From positions 1 through 54,046 of the forward strand of contig DALYJX010000017.1 of NCBI GenBank assembly GCA_031969655.1: a stretch of 54,046 nucleotides of DNA, given 5' to 3'. Every line of letters begins with the position of its first letter. Position 1 is the stretch's first letter. The DNA comes from Microseira sp003486305 (GTDB lineage Bacteria; Cyanobacteriota; Cyanobacteriia; Cyanobacteriales; Aerosakkonemataceae). Positions 24,422 through 33,370 of the stretch are shown here, piece after piece. Under the pieces are notes generated by a model. It made no database searches, was not told where the DNA came from, and saw only the letters and a list, made by a program, of their open reading frames with translations. The translations under genes and the position numbers were made by a program.

Positions 24422-24841
24422 ACTTTATCTAGTAAAAACAAAAATAACTATCCCCTATTAGCAATTAGCAATTAGCAATTAGCAATCAATACAGCCATGC
24501 CATTGTTTAATTATGTGTAGCAGTTGCATGGGTTGCGCCCCGTCCCCTTATGATATAGTCAAACATTTATATCAGACGCCGATTGAGTCAGCAACACCAG
24601 AAGCAATCGGCGACTTCTACCGCGAGGAGGTGAAGTGCATCTCCAGCAAAATCGATCGCATCTTTACTCGCTTCGCAATTCTGCGAAAGAACCTCTTCTT
24701 TTCTCTTACCTCTGCGTCCTCTGCGTCTCTGCGGTTCAATAAAAAATATTCTAACGCGAAGCGAGTAATACAAATAAGGCGGAAAATTATTGCCATCCGC
24801 CGCCGAATTATAGTCTGATTTTCAAAAGGGTGTAAACAACT
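24422..24841. other. Leader region of acs with repeats
   Basis: A plus-strand frame at 24513-24818 is judged non-coding: its second half translates a dispersed TCTGCGTCCTCTGCGTCTC repeat found widely in cyanobacteria. A heptamer array lies at 24460-24487. The acs ribosome-binding site (AAAGGG) is at about 24826. Confidence 0.5.
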
Positions 24842-26812
24842 ATGTCGCAAGCCACAATAGAATCAATCCTGCAAGAAGAACGACTATTTCAGCCCCCCGC
24901 TGAATTCTCGCAAACAGCGCATATCAAAAGCTTACAAGAATATCAAAGCCTCTACGACAAAGCAAAAAATGACCCCGAAACATTTTGGGCAGAATTAGCA
25001 GAACAAGAATTACACTGGTTCCAGAAATGGGATAAAGTACTCGATTGGCAACCGCCCTTTGCCAAGTGGTTTGTAGGAGGAAAGTTAAACATTTCGTACA
25101 ACTGTTTAGATCGGCATTTAAATAGCGATCGCGCGGACAAAATCGCCTTAATCTGGGAAGGAGAACCGGGTGATAGCTTAAAATTTACCTACCGCGAATT
25201 GCACCGACTCGCGTGCAAAATGGCAAACGCCCTCAAAAGTATGGGCGTGCAAAAAGGCGATCGCGTAGGCATCTACATGCCGATGATACCGGAGGTAGCG
25301 ATCGCAATGCTAGCCTGCACCAGAATCGGCGCACCCCACACCGTTGTATTTGGCGGATTTAGTGCCGAAGCATTAAAAGACCGACTCCTCGACGCCGAAG
25401 CTAAAGTTATTATCACCGCCGATGGCGGTTGGCGCAAAGATGCCGTTGTCCACATCAAAGATCAAGTCGATAAAGCACTTGCGGATGACGGAGTCCCCAG
25501 CGTCGAAAAAGTCATCGTCGTCAGGCGCACCGGACATCCCATTAATATGCAAACAAATCGGGACTACTGGTGGCACGAATTGCGGAAAGCAGCTGCCGAT
25601 GACTGTCCAGCAGAACCGATGGACAGCGAAGACACCCTGTTTATCCTTTATACTTCTGGTACTACCGGAAAACCCAAAGGCGTCGTCCACACCACCGGCG
25701 GTTACAACCTCTACACCCACATCACCACCAAGTGGATTTTCGATCTCAAAGATACGGATATCTATTGGTGTACCGCCGATGTAGGTTGGATTACAGGTCA
25801 CAGTTACCTAGTTTATGGCCCCCTGTCCAACGGCGCTACCACCGTGATGTACGAAGGCGCGCCCCGCGAGTCAAATCCCGGTTGCATGTGGGATGTTATC
25901 CAAAAATACGGCGTTACCATCTTTTATACCGCTCCCACTGCGATTCGCACCTTCATGAAAATGGGAGAAGCTTTGCCTTTAGCGCGGGATTTATCTTCCC
26001 TGCGATTACTGGGCAGCGTCGGCGAACCGATTAATCCAGCCGCTTGGATGTGGTATTACCGAGTCATAGGAGGTGAACGCTGTCCGATAGTAGATACTTG
26101 GTGGCAAACAGAAACTGGTGGCATCATGCTGACACCGCTACCGGGTGCAACACCGATGAAACCAGGTGCAACAACCCTGCCCTTCTTTGGAATTGAGGCA
26201 GAGGTGGTAGATTTAGATGGCAATCCCGTGGGTGAAAATCAAGGCGGATATTTAGCGATTAAAAATCCTTGGCCTAGCATGATTCGCACAGTTTATCGCA
26301 ACCCCAACCGTTACCGCACCACCTATTGGGAGCATATTCCGCCCAAAAACAATCGATACCTCTACTTTACTGGGGATGGAGCTAGGAAAGATAAAGACGG
26401 ATACTTCTGGGTTATGGGGAGGGTAGATGATGTGATTAACGTTGCCGGACACCGCTTAGGGACAATGGAAGTCGAATCAGCTTTAGTATCTCACCAGGCG
26501 GTAGCGGAAGCTGCTGTGGTGGGAAAACCTAGCGATATTAAAGGGGAAGAAATCGTTGGTTTCGTGACTTTAGAAGAAGGTTATTCCCCCAGCGACCAAC
26601 TGGCGAAAGAACTCAAACAACACGTTGCGAATGAAATTGGTGCTTTAGCGCGTCCCGCAACGATTCAATTTTGCGAAGCCTTACCCAAGACGCGATCTGG
26701 TAAAATTATGCGGCGACTGCTGCGAAATCTAGCATCGGGTCAAGAAGTCGCGGGGGATACTTCTACACTCGAAGATCGCAGCGTTTTGGAAAAATTGCGC
26801 GGCGGTGCTTGA
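24842..26812 (+). CDS. acs: Acetyl-CoA synthetase (AMP-forming)
   Basis: 656 residues, the usual length. Converts acetate, ATP and CoA to acetyl-CoA in two steps through acetyl-AMP. AMP-binding signature YTSGTTGKPKGVVHTTGGY (about 267-285), substrate pocket WWQTETGG, hinge and nucleotide region GRVDDVINVAGHRLGTMEVE, and the C-terminal PKTRSGKIMRR, whose lysine is the known acetylation site that switches the enzyme off. The Pat-like gene upstream could be the enzyme that modifies it. The start follows AAAAGGGTG with 10-base spacing. The downstream 830 bp are repeats, so it is the last gene of its unit. Confidence 0.97.
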   Translation: MSQATIESILQEERLFQPPAEFSQTAHIKSLQEYQSLYDKAKNDPETFWAELAEQELHWFQKWDKVLDWQPPFAKWFVGGKLNISYNCLDRHLNSDRADKIALIWEGEPGDSLKFTYRELHRLACKMANALKSMGVQKGDRVGIYMPMIPEVAIAMLACTRIGAPHTVVFGGFSAEALKDRLLDAEAKVIITADGGWRKDAVVHIKDQVDKALADDGVPSVEKVIVVRRTGHPINMQTNRDYWWHELRKAAADDCPAEPMDSEDTLFILYTSGTTGKPKGVVHTTGGYNLYTHITTKWIFDLKDTDIYWCTADVGWITGHSYLVYGPLSNGATTVMYEGAPRESNPGCMWDVIQKYGVTIFYTAPTAIRTFMKMGEALPLARDLSSLRLLGSVGEPINPAAWMWYYRVIGGERCPIVDTWWQTETGGIMLTPLPGATPMKPGATTLPFFGIEAEVVDLDGNPVGENQGGYLAIKNPWPSMIRTVYRNPNRYRTTYWEHIPPKNNRYLYFTGDGARKDKDGYFWVMGRVDDVINVAGHRLGTMEVESALVSHQAVAEAAVVGKPSDIKGEEIVGFVTLEEGYSPSDQLAKELKQHVANEIGALARPATIQFCEALPKTRSGKIMRRLLRNLASGQEVAGDTSTLEDRSVLEKLRGGA

Positions 26813-26940
26813 ATTTTAGATGGTCGGGTGCGATATGCCAAACCGCGCACGCGAGAGCGATCGCATTAAATAAACCCGATTTCTCATATCCAGGACTTAT
26901 TATCATGTCAAGTGTCACAGTACCCGTGTTGTTTTTGAGG

Positions 26941-26992
26941 TTTGTAGTAGCGCTGTCTTCGCTAAAAGCAGCGAAGATAGCGCTACTACAAA
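26941..26992. repeat. Hairpin with 23-bp arms
   Basis: TTTGTAGTAGCGCTGTCTTC at 26941 onward pairs with its complement at 26970-26992 with one mismatch around a 6-base loop. It is the first of several palindromic elements filling 26813-27645, a gap in which I see no gene. Confidence 0.8.
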
Positions 26993-27019
26993 GGAAATTT
27001 AATCTGCCAGTTGCGTAAT

Positions 27020-27159
27020 ATCATGTCCGTTGAATTGCCCATAATAAAAAAACTTCAATCTGTCGTTGCGTAGGGACGCATCATAGATATCAGAGACACA
27101 GATAACGTTAATCGTGGCGTGTCCCGGCTGATGATTATGGGTAATCTTAAGGACATGAT
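27020..27159. mobile_element. 145-bp MITE family, copy II
   Basis: 140 bp from ATCATGTCC to GGACATGAT, orientation opposite to the copy at 18958. Flanked on the right by a second ATCATGTCC half-element (27164) leading into the same GCATCGGCATC string as at 18850. Confidence 0.8.
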
Positions 27160-27286
27160 ATTATATCATGTCCTTAAGCATCGGCATCCCACGCGAGGGG
27201 CGGGTTTATCAACACAGTTCGCTATCGATCAAAGATTTTTGGTAAAACCCACACCGTAAGGATCGTTAACCATACAAGTAATTCTG

Positions 27287-27349
27287 GTAGGGGCACGGCA
27301 TCCTTAAATTACTCGATTTTTTAAGATATTGTGGACGCCGTGCCCCTAC
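27287..27349. repeat. GTAGGGGCACGGC palindromic repeat
   Basis: Arms GTAGGGGCACGGC (27287-27299) and complement (27337-27349). A variant of the element at 27482-27546. Confidence 0.75.
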
Positions 27350-27481
27350 CCCAAATAATGCGTAATCGACCGGACATAATATGACGCCAAGAAACCTCTG
27401 TCGCGGGTAATTCCTGATATATTTTTCGGTTGTTTATGAATAGACCTCTTGCATCAGTAACCAGACATAAATTTCACACCT

Positions 27482-27546
27482 GTAGGGACACGGCATTATA
27501 GAAACTTTGGGTAAAAATCCAAATTTATTCGACGCCGTGTCCCTAC
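27482..27546. repeat. GTAGGGACACGGC palindromic repeat
   Basis: Arms GTAGGGACACGGC (27482-27494) and complement (27534-27546). The same GGGACACGGC/GCCGTGTCCC pair forms the inner part of the 145-bp MITEs, suggesting they share ancestry. Confidence 0.75.
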
Positions 27547-27645
27547 TCTGGTATTTTTCCAGAAGATGCGATCGCATAGACAGGCGGTTTGAGTTAAATA
27601 GTCTGTTTTAGCAAAAATTCTTGGTAAAACCCGCCCCTACATAGC

Positions 27646-28464
27646 TCACGGAGTCACCTGCTCAACTTTTGGCTTCGGCTTTGGTGCTTGCGCTTGCATT
27701 TCCAACAGTTGGGGTATCGTGACAAACCGATAGCCGCGCTGTCTGAGTTCGGTAATAATTTGCGGTAAAGCCAGCACGGTTTTTGGGTGAACGTCATGTA
27801 GCAGGACAATACCTCCTGGCGTCGCCATGTTCACCACATTTTTCACATAGGTAGCAGCGGTATTGCGGGGTTGAAATTCTCCTGGCTCGGAATTCCACAT
27901 CATAATCCCATAATTTTTACTGCGGGCATAAGCGACCAGCCCATTATTGAGAAAGCCACCTGGCGGACGGAAAAGAAATGTTTGTACGCCTGTAGTTTGA
28001 TAAATTAACTTAGAAGTATTTTCTATTTCCGCTGCAGCCGTCGCCGGATTCATGTGAAAATACCAATGATGCCAGGTATGGTTACCAATTGCATGGCCTT
28101 CGGCGACTACTTGACGCGCGATGTCTGGATGCTTTTTCAGGTTTCTACCGATCCAAAAAAACGTTGCTTTGATGTTGTTTTGCCTTAAAATATTTAATAC
28201 CTGAACCGTGGTTTGGGGCCAGGGGCCGTCATCGAATGTGAGCGCGATCGCTTTTTCTTTCCCACCCAATTGCACCTGTCTGACGATTTTCCCGCGCAAC
28301 TGTGGCGGGGGAGCAAACGTAGGCGTATAGCGTGTCTCCTGCGTTTGTTTATAGCTGTCACCTAAGCGTGTGGGTAACAGCAGCGAAATGCCTAACAACC
28401 CTGTCAGTGCGATCGCAGTCGTGATAAATCTGGGATACCAAAAAAACGCGCTACGGTTTTCCAT
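27646..28464 (-). CDS. Polysaccharide deacetylase (NodB-type), membrane-anchored or secreted
   Basis: 272 residues. N-terminal hydrophobic segment (FITTAIALTGLLGISLLLP, about 13-31) as signal anchor. NodB domain 60-255: TFDDGPWPQTT holds the catalytic base and metal Asp, GNHTWHHWY holds the two metal His, LFRPPGG follows, and IVLLHDVHP has the catalytic His. It removes acetyl groups from peptidoglycan or an exopolysaccharide in the periplasm. The C-terminal tail is Pro/Lys-rich. A monocistronic gene; a strong terminator of psbA precedes it, so it must have its own promoter in 28465-28600. Substrate not determinable. Confidence 0.92.
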   Translation of the reverse strand: MENRSAFFWYPRFITTAIALTGLLGISLLLPTRLGDSYKQTQETRYTPTFAPPPQLRGKIVRQVQLGGKEKAIALTFDDGPWPQTTVQVLNILRQNNIKATFFWIGRNLKKHPDIARQVVAEGHAIGNHTWHHWYFHMNPATAAAEIENTSKLIYQTTGVQTFLFRPPGGFLNNGLVAYARSKNYGIMMWNSEPGEFQPRNTAATYVKNVVNMATPGGIVLLHDVHPKTVLALPQIITELRQRGYRFVTIPQLLEMQAQAPKPKPKVEQVTP

Positions 28465-28604
28465 ATTAAAATTTGTTTAAATCTGGCCTCGCGATTGCAG
28501 GAATGCGCGATCGCATACATCTATCTGCGGGCGTATTTCACTGTGCTTGGGACATCGTATATTTTACCCTGGATTTTATCGCTATTTTTTCATCAAAACA
28601 AAAA

Positions 28605-28635
28605 GAATCCCGGTTTCTTAAAGAAACCGGGATTC
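28605..28635 (-). terminator. Intrinsic terminator of psbA
   Basis: Perfect 14-bp arms GAATCCCGGTTTCT / AGAAACCGGGATTC around TAA, followed on the minus strand by TTTTTGTTTTG. It lies 15 bp behind the psbA stop. Confidence 0.9.
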
Positions 28636-28649
28636 TCAAAGGTAGTTGA

Positions 28650-29723
28650 TTATCCAATGACCGGAACTGCTTCACCAGCAGCTAAAAGCGGTGGGAAATG
28701 GTGAACGTTCACTTCATGCATCACTTGAATGCCGATCGTAGCGCGGTTGACAATATCCACATGAGTCGGAATCGGTCGCCCTTGGCTATCTAAAATCGAG
28801 TGGTTGAAGTTGAAACCGTTGAGGTTAAACGCAACCGAACAAATCCCAGCTGTAGCAAACCAAATGCCTATCGTCGGTAAAGCTGCCATCAAAAAGTGTA
28901 CGGCACGGCTATTGCGGCTGGCTAAGGGTGGAATAAACAGCCGTCCTAAGTAGCCAGAAAACCCAGCAAGATAATTGTAGGTTTCTTCGAGTTGACCAAA
29001 CTTGTAACCCGCGTTTGCCGATTCAATATCTGTTGTTTGCCGAATTAGACTCGCAGTTGTCAACGCACCATAAGATGCGCTCATGAATGCACCGCCAAAC
29101 ACGCCGATAATGCCTAACAGGTGGAAAGGATGCATCAGAATATTGTGACCGGCTTGGACGGCTAACATAAAGTTAAACGTGCCGGTAATTCCTAAAGGCA
29201 ACCCATCAGCAAAAGCACCTTGACCGATGGGATAAACTAGCAATACTGATGTGGCGGCGCAAACTGGCGCGCTAAAAGCCACAGCAATCCAGGGACGCAT
29301 TCCTAAGCGGTAGCTGAGTTCCCACATTTGACCGAGGTAGCACCAAATTCCAATCAGGAAATGCAGCACAATTAATTGATAGGGGCCACCGTTGTAAAGC
29401 CATTCATCGAGAGAACCAGCAGCCCAAATCGGATAAAAATGCAAGCCAATTGCAGCAGAGGTTGGTACGACAGCCGCCGTGATGATATTGTTACCTTCTA
29501 GCAAAGAACCGATAACGGGTTCCCGCACGCCATCGAGATCTACGGATGGGGCGGCGATAAATGCGATCGCAAAACAAATCGCAGCCGCACACAGAGTAGG
29601 AATCGCCAGTACGCCAAACCAGCCAATATAAATCCGGTTTTCCGTACTCGTTATCCAATCGCAAAACCCATCCCAATATTTTGAGACATCTAGTTCGGCA
29701 CGACGTTGAGTAATAGTGTTCAT
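28650..29723 (-). CDS. psbA: Divergent photosystem II D1 protein (rogue/sentinel/ChlF-like class)
   Basis: 357 residues from MNTITQRRAEL; five-helix D1 fold, full length. By standard D1 numbering (offset +3, +4 after residue 252): kept are D61, E65, H92, H118, Y161, D170, H190, H198, H272, H332, E333, H337 and A344. Lost are N87 (Ala), E98 (Ala), R129 (Gln), E189 (Gly, in VQAGHNILMHP), H215 (Tyr, in SASYGAL), H252, F255 (Leu), S264 (Ala) and D342 (Leu). Thus two Mn4Ca ligands, one non-haem-iron ligand and the main QB contacts are missing. Known D1 variants of this sort are the rogue/sentinel D1, which disables water oxidation, and the chlorophyll f synthase; which applies is unsettled. The C-terminal extension after A344 is nine residues. 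Own promoter; intrinsic terminator behind. Confidence 0.93.
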   Translation of the reverse strand: MNTITQRRAELDVSKYWDGFCDWITSTENRIYIGWFGVLAIPTLCAAAICFAIAFIAAPSVDLDGVREPVIGSLLEGNNIITAAVVPTSAAIGLHFYPIWAAGSLDEWLYNGGPYQLIVLHFLIGIWCYLGQMWELSYRLGMRPWIAVAFSAPVCAATSVLLVYPIGQGAFADGLPLGITGTFNFMLAVQAGHNILMHPFHLLGIIGVFGGAFMSASYGALTTASLIRQTTDIESANAGYKFGQLEETYNYLAGFSGYLGRLFIPPLASRNSRAVHFLMAALPTIGIWFATAGICSVAFNLNGFNFNHSILDSQGRPIPTHVDIVNRATIGIQVMHEVNVHHFPPLLAAGEAVPVIG

Positions 29724-30029
29724 AGGAAAAGCGCTCACTTCCAAAACTACGCCGAAAGAAGGAAATTAAACAGCCAGCTAAAATCGGAGAATTCTATCAA
29801 ATTGTGGATTAATTTTTCTCCGCTTCTGCTAGTGCGTTCAAGCTCTTTGATTGCAGTGAATTTAGTTACTCATTCACCATCACTTACAAAAAATTCTATA
29901 AAAACTTTCGATTAGCTTGCACATTTATGAAACATCTTTTAATTTAAAGTTAAAATAACTTCAAAAACCATAATAATTTTACAATTTGTTTTAATATAAC
30001 GTAGCAAATCGGGCGTCGAAGGTTTTTCC
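29724..30029. other. psbA upstream region
   Basis: No gene. A/T-rich, must hold the psbA promoter and the 3' end of the methyltransferase transcript. No clear regulatory motif could be picked out. Confidence 0.5.
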
Positions 30030-30692
30030 TCATACCCGATGCCAAGAGCGTTCCGCCGTCCAATGCCGCTCTGAAGATTGATAGATTCTTACTCGTTCTA
30101 GACCCGCTTGTGCAACCAGTTGGTTAACTTCATCGAGGGTCAACGCCGCGTGGAGGGAATCGGCAAATAATTGTTTTTGGTGCGCGTCGTACTCTGCACC
30201 AATACTTGCGACTAAAGCATTCATCGTTGCCTCATCCGCAGGGCGAATCAAATCGCGGATGAGGACGGCACCGTTTGGCTTTAGCACGCGCTTGAGTTCC
30301 AAAAAGAAAGGTAGCGGGTCTGGCAAATGGTGGACTAGGCTATTGGAAACAACCATATCAAACTCAGCATCAGGGTAAGGCAGTTGTTTGGCATCAAAGC
30401 ATTCCAGCACAATTCGTTGTTGCAAGCCAGCTTGCGTGACATGCTCCGAACCAATTCGCAGCATATTTTCTGCCAAATCGATGGCTTTCACCTGCCACGC
30501 CTTCCGCATCTGGCAGAGTAAAACTGGAATCCGCGCCGTGCCGGTACCGGCGTCTAGTACCAGGGCATTGGTTGGCCCCAATTTAATCGCCTGCTTTGCA
30601 AAGGCTTGATTTACTTCGGTGAAGTCCATCGAGTCATAGGCAATGGCTTCTTCCAAACTGTCCATTACTTCCGGTTCCAACCGTCGCTGCAT
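30030..30692 (-). CDS. Class I SAM-dependent methyltransferase
   Basis: 220 residues. Motif I VLDAGTGTARIP (about 44-55), motif II acidic AIDLAENML, then FDAKQLPYPDAEFDMVVSN and the post-motif HHLPDPLPFFLELKRVLKPNG. This is the UbiE/COQ5-like small-molecule type (Methyltransf_11/25). Substrate unknown. It lies upstream of psbA on the same strand with a 306-bp gap, so co-transcription is possible but unlikely. A methyltransferase next to a variant D1 might matter for pigment or quinone modification; that is speculation. Confidence 0.88.
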   Translation of the reverse strand: MQRRLEPEVMDSLEEAIAYDSMDFTEVNQAFAKQAIKLGPTNALVLDAGTGTARIPVLLCQMRKAWQVKAIDLAENMLRIGSEHVTQAGLQQRIVLECFDAKQLPYPDAEFDMVVSNSLVHHLPDPLPFFLELKRVLKPNGAVLIRDLIRPADEATMNALVASIGAEYDAHQKQLFADSLHAALTLDEVNQLVAQAGLERVRIYQSSERHWTAERSWHRV

Positions 30693-30900
30693 GGTAAATA
30701 CCCTGAAAGGAGTTTGGCAAACTTTGTATTAATTTTTTCACACTTGTGGAAGTACGGGCAAGTTTGGGAACAATAAAACAAGTTCTTTACAGAATTTTCA
30801 AGGAAATTATGCCCGTAACCGTTCTTAAGTGACTTATGTCACAAATAAAACCCATAAGAGCAGAGATACTGCGGAAAAAATTTTTCAGGAGATAGAAGCT

Positions 30901-32010
30901 ATGAAGAATCGGGCCTACCGAGGAAATGGGGAACAAATGCGCGAAAATCGCGATTCTCCGAAGGACAAGCTGCAAGAACGCGAGCGAGCGACGATGGCAC
31001 ACTCGCTCGATGCGTACATGCAAAGCAAAATCCTGGATCAAACGGAAAGTAATTCCCGCCTCAGTTTGGCAAAGCAATTAATGGAGGAAGGGGTCAAGTA
31101 TTGTTCGTCGTTGCAGTTTAAAGAAGCATTGCAGTATTTGCAGGAGGCAGTTAAAATCTACCGAGAACTGGAACATCGTCACGGAGAAAGCAAAGCGCTG
31201 GGAAATCTGGGTAATGTTTACTATAGTGCGGGAGATTACGTAAAAGCGATTGAGTATTTCCAACAGCGCTTAGCGATCGCGCACCAACTCCAAGACCGCC
31301 GCAGCGCCGGACAGACATTAGGACATCTAGGAAACGCTTACCGTCACCTAGAAGACTACGGTAAAGCTTTGGAGTATCAGCAGCAGAGTTTGCTCGTTGC
31401 GAGGGAAATTAAAGACCGGCGCGGCGAAGTTGCAGCACTAAATAACATGGGACTTGCGTACAAAGCATTGGGTAATTTGAAGGAAGCGATCGAGTACCAA
31501 CTGCAAAGTCTAGCCTTAATGCGGGAGTTGCAAGACCGGGAGGGAGAAGCACAGGTGCTGAGAAACTTGGGAAATGGGTTTTATGCGTTGGAAGACTATC
31601 CCCAAGCAATTAAGTACTACGAGAAGCGCTTGGAGATTGCGCGTGAAATGGAAGACTGGCGTGGAGAAGGACAAGTGCTGCGAAATTTAGGTAGTGCTTG
31701 CTATGCTTTGGGCAACTACAGCCAAGCGATTGAATATTACCAACAAAGGTTGGCGATCGCCAAACGTCTCAATGACTCCCGAATCGAAGAGCAAACTTTA
31801 GGCAGTTTAGGCGTTGCTTGCGAATCAATTGGTAATTTTACCAAAGCAATTGAGTGCTACGAAAAACGCTTGGCGATCGCGCGCCAACTCCTAGACAAGC
31901 GAGTCGAACAACAGTCCCTCGGAAGCCTGAGAATTGCTTGCTATGCGATGGGTAACTACGCTAAAGCTTTTGAGTATCAAGATCGGCCTTCCACCACAAT
32001 ACCAGAATGA
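30901..32010 (+). CDS. TPR protein, apparently truncated at its C-terminus
   Basis: 369 residues from the ATG at 30901, which has a good SD (CAGGAGAT); the frame also opens at 30829. A short charged N-terminus is followed by about seven 40-residue tetratricopeptide repeats of the LGN/kinesin-light-chain type (for example LGNVYYSAGDYVKAIEYFQQ, LAIAHQLQDRRSAGQTLGHL), used for protein-protein binding. The last repeat breaks after KAFEYQ and is replaced by DRPSTTIPE, foreign sequence next to a repeat element at 32113, so the native end, perhaps with an effector domain, has been lost. Cytoplasmic; partner unknown. Confidence 0.88.
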   Translation: MKNRAYRGNGEQMRENRDSPKDKLQERERATMAHSLDAYMQSKILDQTESNSRLSLAKQLMEEGVKYCSSLQFKEALQYLQEAVKIYRELEHRHGESKALGNLGNVYYSAGDYVKAIEYFQQRLAIAHQLQDRRSAGQTLGHLGNAYRHLEDYGKALEYQQQSLLVAREIKDRRGEVAALNNMGLAYKALGNLKEAIEYQLQSLALMRELQDREGEAQVLRNLGNGFYALEDYPQAIKYYEKRLEIAREMEDWRGEGQVLRNLGSACYALGNYSQAIEYYQQRLAIAKRLNDSRIEEQTLGSLGVACESIGNFTKAIECYEKRLAIARQLLDKRVEQQSLGSLRIACYAMGNYAKAFEYQDRPSTTIPE

Positions 32011-32112
32011 CCCTTTTTTTTACCGAATCCGCTTGCCAAGTTAAAATCCCACCTGCCTTGGAGGTTTTGATCTAACTTGTTTCCATCTTTATTTATCAGG
32101 GTGAATACCATA

Positions 32113-32232
32113 GACTTGTTGCAAAAATTATTGGGACGGGCAGGATGCCCATCCCACAAAAGGCTTTTTTTCTTGTGCGGTAGGCATCCTGCCTGCCCAA
32201 AAATTAATCAAAAAAGTCTTTTGCAACAGGTC
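32113..32232. mobile_element. 120-bp MITE-like element with GACYTGTTGCAAAA ends
   Basis: Terminal inverted repeats GACTTGTTGCAAAA and TTTTGCAACAGGTC; inside is an inverted GGGCAGGATGCCCATCC / GGTAGGCATCCTGCC pair of the same family as at 42, 5531, 16533 and 46935. Lies just behind the broken TPR gene. Confidence 0.75.
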
Positions 32233-32296
32233 AAATAACTGACGGGTTAACAATCCCGTCAGTTTTGTTACCAGCAACGCTACCAGGAACAAATCG

Positions 32297-33370
32297 TTAG
32301 TTTCGCAACAGTTTCAACCCCATTGCCACCTTATCTAAAAGCGTTTTTTGCGACACGCAGGTAATCAAGCAGAGTTTTCCGCACCCCACTGTTTGGCGGC
32401 GAATTTCCTGAGCTTTTTCACCGTACCAAATTTCACGGGCGCTCTGCTCTTTGATACTACCAACAACGGGAAATTCATCGCATAATTTTACATCCCCCCG
32501 CGTATCAATCCAGAAATTACGCAAACCGACGCGACAAGGACGAGATTCGGGAGGTGCTTGTTCTTCCCGGAAGTGGGGAACCATCAGCCGCATAACTTCA
32601 TCGCTGTTCATAATCGGAGCGCCGTTTTTCTTCATTCCAATTAATAGCTCAATCATCTGTTCAAATTCCGCCAGTTCTTCCTCTTCTATCCACAATTCTT
32701 CGTAAGTTTCTCGCGTCCAACGATTTACTGGCTGAAAATTAACAGTCGTCGCTCCAATATGTTCCGCCCACTTGACTATTTCTGGAAGATGGCGGAAATT
32801 GAGTTTGTTAATTGTTGGTTTGATCGTGATAGGAAACTTCACGCCCTGTTTTTCTTGCTCCTGGCGCAGATACTCAACACCTTTAGAAAGCCTGTCAAAT
32901 AATCCCGGTTGTCCGCGCAAATAATCGTGGAGTTCTGCATTGTGACCATCTAGGGACATGTTCACGTTAAAAGGATGCGCTGCTACAGTTTTGGCTGCAT
33001 TTTCTTTAGTCATGCAGTAACCATTTGTTGTGACGCCGCAGTTTATCCCATTTTGGTGACCAAACGCCAGCAAGTCAACAAACCCTTTTTTAATGTATGG
33101 TTCGCCACCGCTAAAATTTATCGAAAAATCGCCGACAAATTCTTTAATGCTTAATAACGCATTCTGCCATTCTTCTATGGTCATTTCGTCTTTGTATTCT
33201 TTCAGTCGCCAATACTCGCATTGACGGCATTTAACATTGCAGCGCTCGTTGACAATACCGTAAAACGTGACCGGCTTGGTCATGTCATAGTTGTAATTTA
33301 TGTAGAGCGATTCGGCGACAGCATTTTGAGTATGTTTGACTGCCAGCTTAGATAAAGTTAAGGCGTCCAT
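32297..33370 (-). CDS. Radical SAM protein with SPASM-like C-terminus
   Basis: 357 residues. CNVKCRQCEYW (45-55) is the CxxxCxxC motif binding the catalytic 4Fe-4S cluster; FSGGEPYIKKG is the SAM-binding GGE motif. The C-terminal part has further cysteines (RPCRVGLRNFWIDTRGD, KLCDEFPVVG, VGCGKLCLITC), suggesting an auxiliary cluster as in SPASM/twitch proteins that modify peptides or small molecules. Very good SD (GAGAGGAGAAA). No precursor peptide gene is recognisable next to it, so the substrate is open. Flanked by a repeat element downstream and a 500-bp gap upstream. Confidence 0.88.
   Translation of the reverse strand: MDALTLSKLAVKHTQNAVAESLYINYNYDMTKPVTFYGIVNERCNVKCRQCEYWRLKEYKDEMTIEEWQNALLSIKEFVGDFSINFSGGEPYIKKGFVDLLAFGHQNGINCGVTTNGYCMTKENAAKTVAAHPFNVNMSLDGHNAELHDYLRGQPGLFDRLSKGVEYLRQEQEKQGVKFPITIKPTINKLNFRHLPEIVKWAEHIGATTVNFQPVNRWTRETYEELWIEEEELAEFEQMIELLIGMKKNGAPIMNSDEVMRLMVPHFREEQAPPESRPCRVGLRNFWIDTRGDVKLCDEFPVVGSIKEQSAREIWYGEKAQEIRRQTVGCGKLCLITCVSQKTLLDKVAMGLKLLRN

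Noticed and set aside
24513..24818. Plus-strand frame between the GNAT fragment and acs
   Set aside because: Its second half translates a common dispersed TCTGCGTCTC repeat; the first half matches nothing recognisable.
28650..29723. First impression that TyrZ itself is replaced by Phe in D1 (VAFSAPV)
   Set aside because: Counting residues shows that position is 147; Tyr161 is the one in LVYPIGQG and is conserved.
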